Below are positions 29,122 through 38,991 of a DNA stretch of 64,000 bases, in pieces. The notes below the pieces were generated by a model, which was given only the letters and a program-made list of their open reading frames with translations, searched no databases and was not told the DNA's origin. This DNA comes from Perkinsela sp. pyNocScin1. Lineage: Eukaryota; Euglenozoa; Kinetoplastea; Prokinetoplastida; Perkinselidae. Where the stretch lies: assembly GCA_964019655.1 (NCBI GenBank), contig CAXHTR010000007.1, positions 186,001 to 250,000 of the forward strand. The letters run 5' to 3'. The translations under genes and the position numbers were made by a program. How positions within the stretch are numbered: the first letter of the stretch is position 1; each line of letters begins with the position of its first letter.

Positions 29122-29772
29122 TCACGCAAACATACTCCGCTGGTGCTTTTTTACATGCACTCTGTACCGATCAGTCCCCCGCTCCATGGCCACGTAGCAA
29201 ATCCCGCAGCCCTGTAAGTCGACCTGCAGGCCACCCGCCGGGAGCTTGCCAATAGCTATGGTCGTCTCAACAACCTTGGGCTCATTCACACGGAGCTCTC
29301 TCAGGCTAACAGGCAGATTACAAATGTTGGACACAGAGGTGACACGATTATGCACGATGCGAATACGCTCGAGGCTCGGCGGTAGGCTACCGAGGCCGAT
29401 CGTACCAGAAACGAGGCATTCTTCGATCACAACGCGTTCCCTATGGAGTGGGAGTGCCCTGAGCTCTACTTCCCCAGAAAGCCTTTGACTTTTCAGGTCA
29501 AGCGTCTCAAGCAGCCGCGGGAGCATCAGAAAATTGAGTTGACCCTCCAGATGCACCGCATCGTCGTGCCAGTAGATGTCAGTGACGATCTGATCTTCGC
29601 AGTGCACGCCAGCCCAGATGCAGCAGTCATCAGCATTGAAAGAGAGGTTCTGGCACATAGATTCTTCGTTTTTAGGCGTGAAGAACAGCTCCATGCACTG
29701 TTGGTCGGTGAGATTTGAGGCGTGCATAAGACCAATGGCAGATATGTCGACGCTGGGGAGCAATCGGAACAT
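29122..29772 (-). CDS. LRR protein, short form, 216 aa
   Basis: ATG 29772: M-F-R-L-L-P-S-V-D leader, then an altered block I-G-L-M-H-A-S-N-L-T-D-Q-Q-C-M-E-L-F-F-T-P. Cap C-C-I-W-A-G-V-H-C. LRRs L-E-G-Q-L-N-F-L-M-L-P, L-S-G-E-V-E-L, V-S-G-T-I-G-L-G-S-L-P; V-S-N-I-C-N-L-P; C-cap I-G-K-L-P-A-G-G-L-Q-V-D-L-Q-G-C. The G-R-F/I-D block is lost here although the rest is standard. Confidence 0.87.
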   Translation of the reverse strand: MFRLLPSVDISAIGLMHASNLTDQQCMELFFTPKNEESMCQNLSFNADDCCIWAGVHCEDQIVTDIYWHDDAVHLEGQLNFLMLPRLLETLDLKSQRLSGEVELRALPLHRERVVIEECLVSGTIGLGSLPPSLERIRIVHNRVTSVSNICNLPVSLRELRVNEPKVVETTIAIGKLPAGGLQVDLQGCGICYVAMERGTDRYRVHVKKHQRSMFA

Positions 29773-30341
29773 GGAATGAAACTTTTCGAAAATTGAAGAA
29801 TCAAATTAAATTTTGAAGGCAAAGGCATGTTCTCGCATTGAGTAACACGCTCAAATTGCTCTTGTCATAGCTAAGCGAAGAGCATAGCTTGTCGTGCTCT
29901 GAAACTCCAGATGGAACCCATTTTCAGACTATGCAATCTCTACTGACCCCAAACTTTGACACAATTATAGAGATTTACTCCGTGGACCTGGCTTATCGTT
30001 GAACGGATTTCAGGCTTAGAATTGCTTCCTGTTTGAAGCAGCTACAAATCACCGAATGAAAGTGACTTCAAACATGAAGAATTTTTCATCTCAAGAGCTT
30101 CTACCTTAGTAGCTGAATATGCGCGTGATCAGCCAGTCCTCGTGCACTTTACTTTTTAACTCGTTCACGCTGGGCCTCTTTCATTTGGAACGAAAATTGT
30201 TGCATTTGTCCTTTTAGAGACGTAAAGCGCAAAAAAGCAATCGAATAGTACGAAAGACATCGTCTATCGCCTCCGAAAAATGAAAATTACCGATATGTCA
30301 TGCGATTATATTTCATATCCATCCCCTTCATACGCAACTGC
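29773..30341 (-). other. Intergenic region
   Basis: No gene supported. Confidence 0.45.
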
Positions 30342-31589
30342 TTACGCCCACACCGCCTCGTACTGAATCGGCGGCGCCTTGTCGTTGGCCCCGTCCTCAT
30401 CAGTCAAAACAATCTGATCCGACTCGAATGGCTCCCCATTCCCATCGACCACCCCGTCAATCGCGTTCCCCGAGATATTGAGAATATCCAAGTCGTCGGG
30501 CAGCGAGTCCACGCGCACGACCCCTGAAAATCCGTTGGACGCCAGGCTGAGCGTTTGAAGGCTCGCCGGGAGATTTTCGATTGAAATTTCACCCGAAAAC
30601 TCGTTATTGTTCAGCGTCAGCGCGTAGAGCGACTCGGGCAGCTTCGTGAGGTTCACAGTGCCGCTCAGCCGGTTGTGCTCGAGGAAGAGCGTGTCCAAGC
30701 CCTCGTTCAGGTGCTCGAGGTCGACGGAGCCTGTAAAACGGTTCATCGAGAGGTAGAGCTCCTCCAGGCTGTCTGGCAGCTGCGTGAGGCATAGGGACCC
30801 CGAGAGCTGGTTATTCTCCAGCGTGAGGTACTGCAAACCCGCTGGCAGCTGCGTCAGGTCAATTTCCCCCGAAAACAGATTGGAGTACAAATTGAGATAC
30901 TCCAGCGTTGCTGGTAGGGCCGCGAGGTCCAGGGTCCCCTTCCAGTTACCAAACTGGAGGTAGAAGTCGCGCATGTCTCGCGGCAGTGCAGATAGCTCGA
31001 GCGAGCCCGTCACCTTGAGTGAGTCGCCGTCAAAGTACTTGAGGTACTTGGGGAACTCGGAAAAAGTGATTTCCCCCGAGAAGTCGTTGTGCCCCACAGA
31101 GATGTCGTCGAGCGAGTCTGGCAGGTGCGAGAGGTCCAAACTGCCCGAAAAATGGTTGTAGAGGACGTTGCAGATGCGGATGGAGCTGGGCAGCGTCGTG
31201 AGGTTCAGGGACCCTGTGAAATTATTTTTGGGGATGTGGAGCTTTTCGAGCTCTGGAGGAAGCAGCGATGTGTCCAGCGTGCCGTCAAGGTAATTGTCAT
31301 TTAAGTGAATTTCGCGGACAGTGTCGGGGACCCACTGAAGGTCGATTGACCCACCGCCCGAAAACATGGGCATGCCGTCGGCGCCCCACTTGATGATGAC
31401 GACGTCTTTGCGAGCGAAAATGTCGCACGCGATGCCGTTCCAGTCGCAGATATCGTCGAATTCACCGCTTTTATCGTGAAAGATTGTGTTGTCTGGGATA
31501 TCACTGACAAGGACCTCCATGAGCGCCTGCTGGCTCATGAGGAGCTTGCTGGGTCTGCTCACGTCGCATGCGAGAAGTGAGAAGGTCAT
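30342..31589 (-). CDS. Large LRR protein, W-K-G-T type, 415 aa
   Basis: Start at ATG 31589 (M-T-F-S-L-L-A-C-D-V); the frame is open upstream without ATG. S-K-L-L-M-S-Q-Q-A-L-M-E-V-L-V-S. Cap I-C-D-W-N-G-I-A-C. About 13 LRRs, including an irregular unit Y-F-D-G-D-S-L-K-V-T-G-S-L-E-L and W-K-G-T-L-D-L. Potential N-glycosylation sites occur (N-N-F-T, N-L-T). The tail is acidic and ends I-Q-Y-E-A-V-W-A, shared with 35072 and 36962. Long regular solenoid, no anchor; predicted secreted. Confidence 0.9.
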   Translation of the reverse strand: MTFSLLACDVSRPSKLLMSQQALMEVLVSDIPDNTIFHDKSGEFDDICDWNGIACDIFARKDVVIIKWGADGMPMFSGGGSIDLQWVPDTVREIHLNDNYLDGTLDTSLLPPELEKLHIPKNNFTGSLNLTTLPSSIRICNVLYNHFSGSLDLSHLPDSLDDISVGHNDFSGEITFSEFPKYLKYFDGDSLKVTGSLELSALPRDMRDFYLQFGNWKGTLDLAALPATLEYLNLYSNLFSGEIDLTQLPAGLQYLTLENNQLSGSLCLTQLPDSLEELYLSMNRFTGSVDLEHLNEGLDTLFLEHNRLSGTVNLTKLPESLYALTLNNNEFSGEISIENLPASLQTLSLASNGFSGVVRVDSLPDDLDILNISGNAIDGVVDGNGEPFESDQIVLTDEDGANDKAPPIQYEAVWA

Positions 31590-32227
31590 TGGTAGGAATA
31601 GAAGCGTATTGAAGGGGGAGATAAGGAGTGAGTGGTGGAAAGGCCTGAAACTACAAATTGAAAAAAGGCAAAAGTGCAAGGTCAAAGTAAAGGTCTCTTA
31701 TTGACAAAGGATCGAATTTTTCTCTATCGAATCGATGGAATAGCAGAGATTTTCACTCGGCGGATGTTTGCTTCAAGATGAAAATTTCTAAATAATCGAA
31801 GATGCACAGATTAGAGTTATGGCTCTTGAGATCTCGACGAGCGCAGTGTTCCCGAACCTTCCACAGGCACTCTGCGATGCCTTTAAAGACGCCATTTCAG
31901 TCCTGTGGCAAAATATTCTTGTCTTATGCACTCACACCTTTGACAAATGAATCCCCCTTTTCCTTTTTATGTGAGTCTTTGATGTCAAGGCGTGCCTGCT
32001 CTGATAGGTATTCGTAGTCAACACGGCCACGCGCCGGGTGAATAGTGAGAATCTTAAGAATGAGAACTTACCAAAGCATTCGATACTATAAATCATAAGA
32101 ATAATAGCAAACCAATACTGATATCTCACGCTACTGCGCATGCGTTGTTGCCCTAAAACAACTTCCTGATATTCTTCAATCATGCATGTATTATGTGTTA
32201 AAAGATCCATATCAATTAATTCGATTT
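31590..32227 (-). other. Intergenic region with an LRR remnant
   Basis: Apart from the decayed N-terminus at 31843-32079, nothing coding is seen. Confidence 0.5.
31843..32079 (-). pseudogene. N-terminal remnant of an LRR gene
   Basis: Reading down from ATG 32079 in one frame: M-L-W-stop, then L-T-I-H-P-A-R-G-R-V-D-Y-E-Y-L-S-E-Q-A-R-L-D-I, a stop after F-V-K-G-V-S-A, and D-stop-N-G-V-F-K-G-I-A-E-C-L-W-K-V-R-E-H-C, the cap with its C-x-W and final Cys. Three in-frame stops, LRRs missing. Confidence 0.7.
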
Positions 32228-33121
32228 TCACCAGCCGTCATCAGAGCTGCTCTCTGTCTCGTAGGCATTTTCTTCGAGGATTTCAGCTTCCCAGGGATGC
32301 CTGTTTCCGTGTTCATCCAGTACTGACTCGATCGTTTCGCAGTACAGACTAAAGAATTTTCGGCTGCTGGTGCCACGCAGAACAGCGGCCGTGATGGGAT
32401 CTTCGTTGGCAATTATACTAACGCTTTCGAGTGCCGGCGGGAAGCTCATGATCCGAAATTCTCCTGAAAAACAGCATTCTGAGAGATCAATCCTCCGTAT
32501 CCCTTGTGGTAGGCCTTCGATGACTATTGGCCCTGTAAAATAGTTGCCAGCTATCTCGAGATCTTCCATTGCTATTGGAAGATTTTTCAGGTCTATACTA
32601 CCACTCATTGCATTGCAGTATGCTTGAAACCTCTGAATCGAGTCTGGTAGATCTTCAAGGGCACATCTGCCACAAAATTCATTGGTCGTTATGTCTAAAT
32701 CGCGCAGTTTTTCCGGAAATGTTTTGAAATTGATCTCGCCATGGAGTTTGTTTTGGCGTACGCTGAACTTCTTCATGCCTTTAGGGAGATCTGAAGTATG
32801 GAGCGTTCCGTGGAGGTTGCAACCTACGAATTCGAAGTGCTCGACCAAGGGTGGGATGAATGAAAAAGGGAACTGTTCCGCGCCAAACTGCCGAAAGTGA
32901 AAGATCGTTTTCGTCACACGTGTATCGATACAGTCTACCCCTGGCCAGTAGCGCACTTCCACAAAGAATTCCTCTTCGCCTTGGAGCTTGGATTTTTCCT
33001 CAACGCACATTCCATCGATGAGTATCTCCATCAGTGTTTGGTCAGAAAGTGATTCGTAGTCACAGCGGCCTACTGCTGAGTCAATAGCGAAGAGCCTGAA
33101 GATGGGCATTGGGTGAAGCAT
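32228..33121 (-). CDS. LRR protein, long form, 297 aa
   Basis: ATG 33121 (M-L-H-P) or 33109 (M-P-I-F-R-L-F-A-I-D). V-G-R-C-D-Y-E-S-L-S-D-Q-T-L-M-E-I-L-I-D-G. The cap V-R-Y-W-P-G-V-D-C has lost its first cysteine. LRRs N-L-H-G-T-L-H-T, N-K-L-H-G-E-I-N-F, N-E-F-C-G-R-C-A-L, N-A-M-S-G-S-I-D-L, N-Y-F-T-G-P-I-V-I. The acidic tail has E-S-S-S-D-D-G-W. A 13-bp hairpin lies 9 bases upstream of the ATG (33130-33159). Sister of the pseudogene at 33333. Confidence 0.86.
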   Translation of the reverse strand: MLHPMPIFRLFAIDSAVGRCDYESLSDQTLMEILIDGMCVEEKSKLQGEEEFFVEVRYWPGVDCIDTRVTKTIFHFRQFGAEQFPFSFIPPLVEHFEFVGCNLHGTLHTSDLPKGMKKFSVRQNKLHGEINFKTFPEKLRDLDITTNEFCGRCALEDLPDSIQRFQAYCNAMSGSIDLKNLPIAMEDLEIAGNYFTGPIVIEGLPQGIRRIDLSECCFSGEFRIMSFPPALESVSIIANEDPITAAVLRGTSSRKFFSLYCETIESVLDEHGNRHPWEAEILEENAYETESSSDDGW

Positions 33122-33129
33122 TGTCAATG

Positions 33130-33159
33130 GAATATTAAAATTTGAAAATTTTAATATTC
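33130..33159 (-). promoter_or_regulatory. Perfect 13-bp inverted repeat just upstream of an ATG
   Basis: GAATATTAAAATT (33130-33142) and AATTTTAATATTC (33147-33159) pair perfectly around a 4-base loop, 9 bases before the ATG at 33121 in the gene's orientation. If transcribed it folds in the mRNA leader. AT-rich, so chance is possible. Confidence 0.5.
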
Positions 33160-33332
33160 AATAGATATGGTACACAGGAGGAAGAGGTAGGAAATACGAA
33201 TCGCATAGCGATGAGCCCTGTTTTGGTTTCCGATGGAAGTGACTTATTGTAATTTGATAGGTAAGAACAACAATTGCACATCCCTTCGCACTCTTTTATA
33301 CCTTAATCTTTGGTATACTCGCAGCACTAATC

Positions 33333-34187
33333 TCATGACGCACTCTGCACTATTTTCGCTTCCCATAAGTGCTCATCTCCATTCTCATCAGTGACTGCTG
33401 TAATACGATCCTGAGACATTTCGAAGAATATCTCCCTACTACACTTCAGTATTACAGCAGTTTTCTCAAAACTATTCCCATCGATATGAATTCGCTTGAG
33501 ATTGGGCGGAAGTGCCATGAGCTGGAACTCTTCCGAAAATTTGTTCATTCAAAGATCGAGGACTTGGAGTCGCTGTGGCAGCGCTTCGATGTGAATTGGC
33601 CCCGTCAGCTTATTCTCCTTGAGTACAAGCTGCATCGCAGCTGGGAGACTGTTTAGCTCTATTTCGCCACTGAATGCGTTTCAACCCGCGCTGAATTTTT
33701 CAGTTGTGGCTGGAAGTGCATCGAGTGCAACACTGCCGCTGAAATTGTTCTCAAAGAGAAATATTTTTCGGAGTCCCCGAGGGAAGCCCCGAAAGTTCAG
33801 CGTGCCATGGAGCCTGCCTGTCGGCAAGTCAAGATACCTGAGGCTTTTCGGCAGAAGCGATGTATTGAGCGTCCCCTGGAGATCACATTTCCGTATCGTG
33901 AGGCTTGTAACGAGTGGTGGAACGTACGCAAATGGAAACTGCTCGCCATCGAACTTCCCTTTTTACAACAAAATTCGTTTCACGCGACCATCAACGCACT
34001 CGATGCCCGGCCACTCGCAGATATCGTTCAAGTCGCCACTTTTGTCTCGAAACTCTTTCTTGTGCAAATCGATCATTCCCTCGAGGAACATCTCCATAAG
34101 AGCCTGGTCGGGCAGCGAGCTGATTTCGATGCGACCAAGCGCAGGATCAGCGGTGATGAATTTGAGAAGGCAGCATCTAAAAAGCAT
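33333..34187 (-). pseudogene. LRR gene with three in-frame stops and no frameshift
   Basis: ATG 34187: M-L-F-R-C-C-L-L-K-F-I-T-A-D leader, L-G-R-I-E-I-S-S-L-P-D-Q. Cap I-C-E-W-P-G-I-E-C. TAA at 33963-33965, a TGA in F-S-A-G-stop-N-A-F-S-G and another TGA before M-N-K-F-S-E-E-F; all LRRs between (L-Q-G-T-L-N-T, N-N-F-S-G-S-V-A-L, N-K-L-T-G-P-I-H-I) stay in one frame to 33333. The 285-codon frame aligns throughout with 32228, so decay is recent or the stops are tolerated. Confidence 0.85.
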
Positions 34188-35071
34188 TTTGATTGAATCG
34201 AAAGTTTGGAGAAAGAAGTGATAATTACTCAAGGCACAGTGTTGTGCCCATGATGTTAGAGGAAGTTTCATCAGCAAAGTACATCAAGTGCTTCATAAAG
34301 TCTCGATTGTTACATTTTACAGAGGCTTGGCGTGAAAGGATTCCTGCAAGCTTGACACGTGTAAAATTGCCTTCAACGGCTTTGTTTTATGACAGAAAAA
34401 ATGAAACATTCGCCAACAAAGAAGCGTAATCTCTCTACTTGAAGCACACTTCGTAAAAAGGAGGCTCACGTTTGATGTTTGAGATCGCCGTGAATAAAGC
34501 CTGCCATTCTGTCCATGAACCCCACAAGTCACTGCAGCGGCGCATCTTTCCACGAATGCTTGTTGCCTATTTCAGCATCGAACTTCTTATTTGCAATTCC
34601 TCACATTGCAAGCTCCATAGATATTGCTTTTGAGGTGGGTGTCTTCAAAGGGGGTCTTCTCTCGCCTTATAGTTCCGAAAAAATCCATATTGAAGATAAG
34701 CGCCCTATCAATATCTATAGGTGATTCGTCGGGATTTTCTCTATGAATCTGCTTCTTTGGATGAAGTGACATCGAGAATGGCCTTCAAAAAATCCCGGAT
34801 TGACATGAACACCCCTCTTTCTTAAGATTCGAAAAAGCTGCAGGGGAGCTTTCCAAAGAAACACGAGTAGAACTGCTCACAACGATAGCATTTGATTCGC
34901 TGGTTCGTCACGGATGATGGGTTATGAGCCCCTGTAATAGCACATAATCGAATCATTTTCTTGATTTAGCTGAAGAAAGGCTGTAATACGCATAGAAAAC
35001 AGCAATCAAGAAACTCACCCCTACCAGACCTATCGTATCAAATGTTATCTATTTCCTGTTTTCTTCAAAAC
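34188..35071 (-). other. Long intergenic region
   Basis: About 880 bases without a supported gene. Confidence 0.45.
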
Positions 35072-36325
35072 TCACGCCCACACCGCTGTGTGCTGTATGG
35101 AAACCTCTTCTTCGCTGTCTTCATCAGCCGCGTCCATTTTGATGTACTGAGCGATTCTATGCCCCACTGGCTTAAGGTAGGTGTTCAGCACTGCCTTTAT
35201 GGAATTACCTGACAGTTTGATTTCGATGATATCTTCCGGCAGCGCACCCACGACGACCTCACCTGAGAGGCAGTTGCTCGCCACTGAGAGCACACAGAGG
35301 GATATCGGGAGACGATGCAGGCTGATTGACCCTGTAAATTGATTATTGTTTAAGAGAAGTGAGCAGAGGGAGTGCGGTAGATGGTCGAGCGACAAAGTTC
35401 CGTGCATCTTGTTGCGCTGGAGGTAGAGCCCCTCGATCTTTGATGGGAGGTGCTCCAGCGTGACAGTCCCCGTGTGCTGGTTACAGGAGACAAAGAGATC
35501 CTCCAGATCAGGTGGTAAGCTCCGAAGATCAACACTCCCCGAAAGCTGGTTGCTCTCGAGCGTGAGGTACTGCAGAGCCGGTGGCAGCCGCGCCAAGTCG
35601 ATTTCCCCGGAAAACTCGTTGGCATAGAGATTGACATACTCCATCGTCTCCGGCAGTCCCGCAAAATCGAGCGACCCCTTCCACTTGCCGAGCTGGAGGT
35701 ACAGGTCGACCATCTCGCGCGGGAGGCGGGCCAGGTCCACCGAGCCTTCAACTGTGCTGAGCGTATCGCCGTCAAAGTACCTGAGGTGCGCCGGGAGCGA
35801 TGCGAAGGAGACAAACCCCGAGAAATTGTTTTGGCCTACAGACATTCGGATGAGCGACGCTGGGAGGTTTTCGAGGTGCAAACTCCCCGAGAAATGGTTC
35901 TGGAGAATGTTGCAGGCTGAGAGGCCCTGTGGAACTGCCCTGAGATCGAAACTTCCTGTGAATTCATTCTCGGCGATGATGAACTTGCGAAGCGTTCGAG
36001 GCAGAATCGAAGTGTTCACAGTCCCCTCGAGCTTGCAACCCTCGAGGTACAGCCTTTCTAGAGTCGCAGGGAGCCACTGGAAGTCGATGGATCCCCCTTG
36101 GATAGTGGTTGAATCTCCAACTCCCCATTGGATTTCCTCGACATCCTTGTCGCCCATGCAGCAAACATCTGTCCACTCGCAGACGTCCTGGAAGCTGCCG
36201 TCTGCGCTTTGGAATATCGTCCGCTGGGGTATGTTGCTCACGAGGCACTCCATGAGGGCTTGTTGTGACATGAGGGTGTAGTCGAGTCTGCCGAGGTCGT
36301 TCGCTGTGAGCAGATTGAAAAGCAT
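35072..36325 (-). CDS. Large LRR protein, W-K-G-T type, 417 aa
   Basis: ATG 36325: M-L-F-N-L-L-T-A-N leader, L-G-R-L-D-Y-T-L-M-S-Q-Q-A-L-M-E. An ATG at 36451 in frame would add 42 residues with a second hydrophobic segment; less likely. Cap V-C-E-W-T-D-V-C-C. About 13 LRRs, with the special units Y-F-D-G-D-T-L-S-T-V-E-G-S-V-D-L and W-K-G-S-L-D-F. Acidic tail E-D-S-E-E-E-V then I-Q-H-T-A-V-W-A. Near-colinear with 30342 and 36962, so a recent triplication. Confidence 0.9.
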   Translation of the reverse strand: MLFNLLTANDLGRLDYTLMSQQALMECLVSNIPQRTIFQSADGSFQDVCEWTDVCCMGDKDVEEIQWGVGDSTTIQGGSIDFQWLPATLERLYLEGCKLEGTVNTSILPRTLRKFIIAENEFTGSFDLRAVPQGLSACNILQNHFSGSLHLENLPASLIRMSVGQNNFSGFVSFASLPAHLRYFDGDTLSTVEGSVDLARLPREMVDLYLQLGKWKGSLDFAGLPETMEYVNLYANEFSGEIDLARLPPALQYLTLESNQLSGSVDLRSLPPDLEDLFVSCNQHTGTVTLEHLPSKIEGLYLQRNKMHGTLSLDHLPHSLCSLLLNNNQFTGSISLHRLPISLCVLSVASNCLSGEVVVGALPEDIIEIKLSGNSIKAVLNTYLKPVGHRIAQYIKMDAADEDSEEEVSIQHTAVWA

Positions 36326-36961
36326 AAGTAAGATATGGAATATGAATAAAGAGGCGATATATCTGGTCAACAAGGAATCTTGTTGAGTACTAGAAGACGA
36401 TGCTTTGTCTGTGTCATGCTTTGTCTTGATACTCACAAGGATGTGCAACATCCAGCGAATAGATGCATCGAATGAAAGAAGAAAGTGAATATCATGTTTG
36501 TTATTCTCCAAAAAGAATTACACATAATTGACAATCATTATGTGACAATCAGCGCATGTTTTTTAGAGGGCCTGAAGAGGGAGTGGTCCATGCGATTCAA
36601 GATACGAAATGAAAAGGATTTTTGATAATCCCATGTGACAACAGGTGATTAAGGCACTTAAGGGATGTGGTGTTCACAACTGTGGCACATTCGAAAGCTG
36701 CGGCGCAGCAATTATATTGTGTTTCATTTACTCGAGAGGACCAGCTCAAAACGTTTTATTCCCATTGTCTTGCCCAAGTTTATGACGTCGCATAGTTTCA
36801 TGATGAAAAGTACGTTTTTCATCAGTCATGTGCAATAGTATGAATGCGAATTATAATGGAGAGTGCCCTTGTGTACAACCGTACGTATACAAAGCAAAAT
36901 CACTCAATAATATCATTCATTGCATCATATCCTTTATCCATATTGTTTTCAACATTCGTCC
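36326..36961 (-). other. Intergenic region
   Basis: No gene supported. Confidence 0.45.
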
Positions 36962-38281
36962 TCAGTACCGCGATGCCCACTCGGCCTCATACTTAATTTC
37001 GAGCCCACGCCCTTCCTCGCTGGCTGTATCACCCATTTTTATAGACGGCGAGTCAAAGGCCTTGCCCGATAAGTCCACCACTGCGTCGATCGCATTCCCA
37101 GATACGTCGAGCTTCATATCTTCTGGCATCTCGCCGACAATCGCTGTCCCCGTGAAAGCGTTCGCTGATAGATCAATGAGGAATGTACTACTCGGCGGGT
37201 ACGGAATGCACACACTGCCACCAAGGTTGTTGAACGCAACCGATAGGGTACTGAGGCGCTCAGGCAGTTTTTCAAGGCTTATAGGCCCCGCAAAGGCATT
37301 GTTGTTCAGCCGCAGCGTGCGCATCGAGTTGGGCAGGTGCTGCAAGTTGAGCGTCCCCTCGAGCGAATTGTACTGCAGGCCCAGGTGCCTAATGACTTCT
37401 GGGAGATTCACGAGGTTCACAGTGCCCGCAAATTTATTGAAGGACAGGTAGAGCTCGTGCATACCTCCCGGGAGACTGTCGAGGCAGAGAGTTCCCCCAA
37501 ACGAATTGTTCTCCATCGTCAGGTAATTCAGCGCCGGCGGGAGATTTTCAAGAGAGACCTCGCCCGATAGCTCGTTCGAGTACAGGTTGAGATATTCGAG
37601 CGTCTCAGGAAGTTTTTCGAGGGAAACAGTGCCCTTCCACTGGCCAAGTGGGAGGTACACATCGGTCATGCCGCTGGGCAGGTGCTCAAGGTCGACAGAC
37701 CCAGTTACTTTCAACGTGTCCCCATCAAAGTACCTGAGGGACGCTGGAAATTTCGTAAAAGTGACTTCCCCCGAAAAATCATTTTGGCCGACGGCGAGAT
37801 CTTTCAAAGTGAATGGGAGTGCGTCGAGGTGTAAACTGCCTGAGAAATTGTTATAGAGAATATTGCACGTGCGCATTTGTTTTGGCAGCGCCCGAAGGTC
37901 GAACTCACCACTCAGCTTGTTTTTCGGCAGGTCGAGCTTGACGAGAACTGGCGGGAGGAGCTTGGTGTCGACAGTGCCGCTGAGCGGGCTCTCTTTGAGG
38001 GCGAACATGCGGACTGTTGCTGGCAGCCACTGGAGGTGAATGGACCCGGCCGCCTGGAAGAGCGGATTGTCGTCGCGGCCCCACTCGATGGTGTCGACAA
38101 ACTCGTCGTCGATGCAAGTGACGCCAAACCAGTTGCATATGTCGATGTAGTTCGAACTTTCATCCTGAAAGAGCGCTCGTTCGGGCATCTGGCTGACGAG
38201 GCACTCCATGAGGGCGCGCTGGGGCATGAGGCTGTAGTCGAGCTTGCTCAAGTCGTTGCAGGAAATGAGGAAGAATATCAT
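36962..38281 (-). CDS. Large LRR protein, W-K-G-T type, 439 aa
   Basis: ATG 38281: M-I-F-F-L-I-S-C-N-D leader, L-S-K-L-D-Y-S-L-M-P-Q-R-A-L-M-E. The frame is open further up without a better ATG. Cap I-C-N-W-F-G-V-T-C. About 14 LRRs, one more than its two relatives (an extra unit F-L-I-D-L-S-A-N-A-F-T-G-T near the C-terminus), with Y-F-D-G-D-T-L-K-V-T-G-S and W-K-G-T-V-S-L. Tail I-K-Y-E-A-E-W-A-S-R-Y, a variant of the shared Y-E-A-x-W-A end. Predicted secreted. Confidence 0.9.
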   Translation of the reverse strand: MIFFLISCNDLSKLDYSLMPQRALMECLVSQMPERALFQDESSNYIDICNWFGVTCIDDEFVDTIEWGRDDNPLFQAAGSIHLQWLPATVRMFALKESPLSGTVDTKLLPPVLVKLDLPKNKLSGEFDLRALPKQMRTCNILYNNFSGSLHLDALPFTLKDLAVGQNDFSGEVTFTKFPASLRYFDGDTLKVTGSVDLEHLPSGMTDVYLPLGQWKGTVSLEKLPETLEYLNLYSNELSGEVSLENLPPALNYLTMENNSFGGTLCLDSLPGGMHELYLSFNKFAGTVNLVNLPEVIRHLGLQYNSLEGTLNLQHLPNSMRTLRLNNNAFAGPISLEKLPERLSTLSVAFNNLGGSVCIPYPPSSTFLIDLSANAFTGTAIVGEMPEDMKLDVSGNAIDAVVDLSGKAFDSPSIKMGDTASEEGRGLEIKYEAEWASRY

Positions 38282-38991
38282 TTCTAAATGATATGAGAGA
38301 GATTGGGGAAGTAAATGGGGGAAGAGTACGTCGATTAGAGATTGATGGACCGAAGATTGAAAGCATTTTCTAGAATAAGCAATGCAGAGCCGTTTCTGGT
38401 AGTGTTTCTCTATCTTTTGAAGAATTTGTAGCTGACAGGGGCTCTTCTCTTTCTCCAATTTTGACGGGCCCCTTTTTCAGACTGCAAAAATCGGAATTTT
38501 CCTCTCCATGTGGTTGATTCACACGGATATCTGTATGATGACTTTACCAGATCATTGGACTTCAGACTGTACCTCCAAAAAATGCGCATTTTCAGAAGCT
38601 GAGAAAGGCTGGTCTCTATTTTGGAAGAAATTTTATCCTCAAAGTACAGAAGTCAATGAATGCCGTTCCATTTGGTGGCAACCTTTCATAGCAGTTGATA
38701 GAACATCATGTTCATTAGTCGTGTCTTGATGATAGGGCCTATCCATTCGGAGCACTTCTGCAGTACAAGAGTTGGTAAGAGAGGTAGAATGCACAGTCAT
38801 ATTTATGAGCTAAAGTCGATGTAACCTTCGCATTTCCTCACCTATATCTCACATTTCTTCACCTCAACTACTTATGTACGACTTCTCACAGCATCATCAC
38901 ATGTTTTCATTACATATAAACCAACGAATCACAAAATCATCTATTTCCCTTCCATCACAACAAAGCCCTAAGATTAAATCTCTGTATACGT
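38282..38991 (-). other. Intergenic region between the LRR block and the second family
   Basis: No gene supported; a 73-codon + frame at 38508-38729 is not convincing. Confidence 0.45.

Noticed and set aside
36326-36511. N-terminal extension of 35072 up to 36511
   Set aside because: Only one upstream ATG (36451); the family leader starts at 36325 and a pyrimidine-rich stretch lies just before it.
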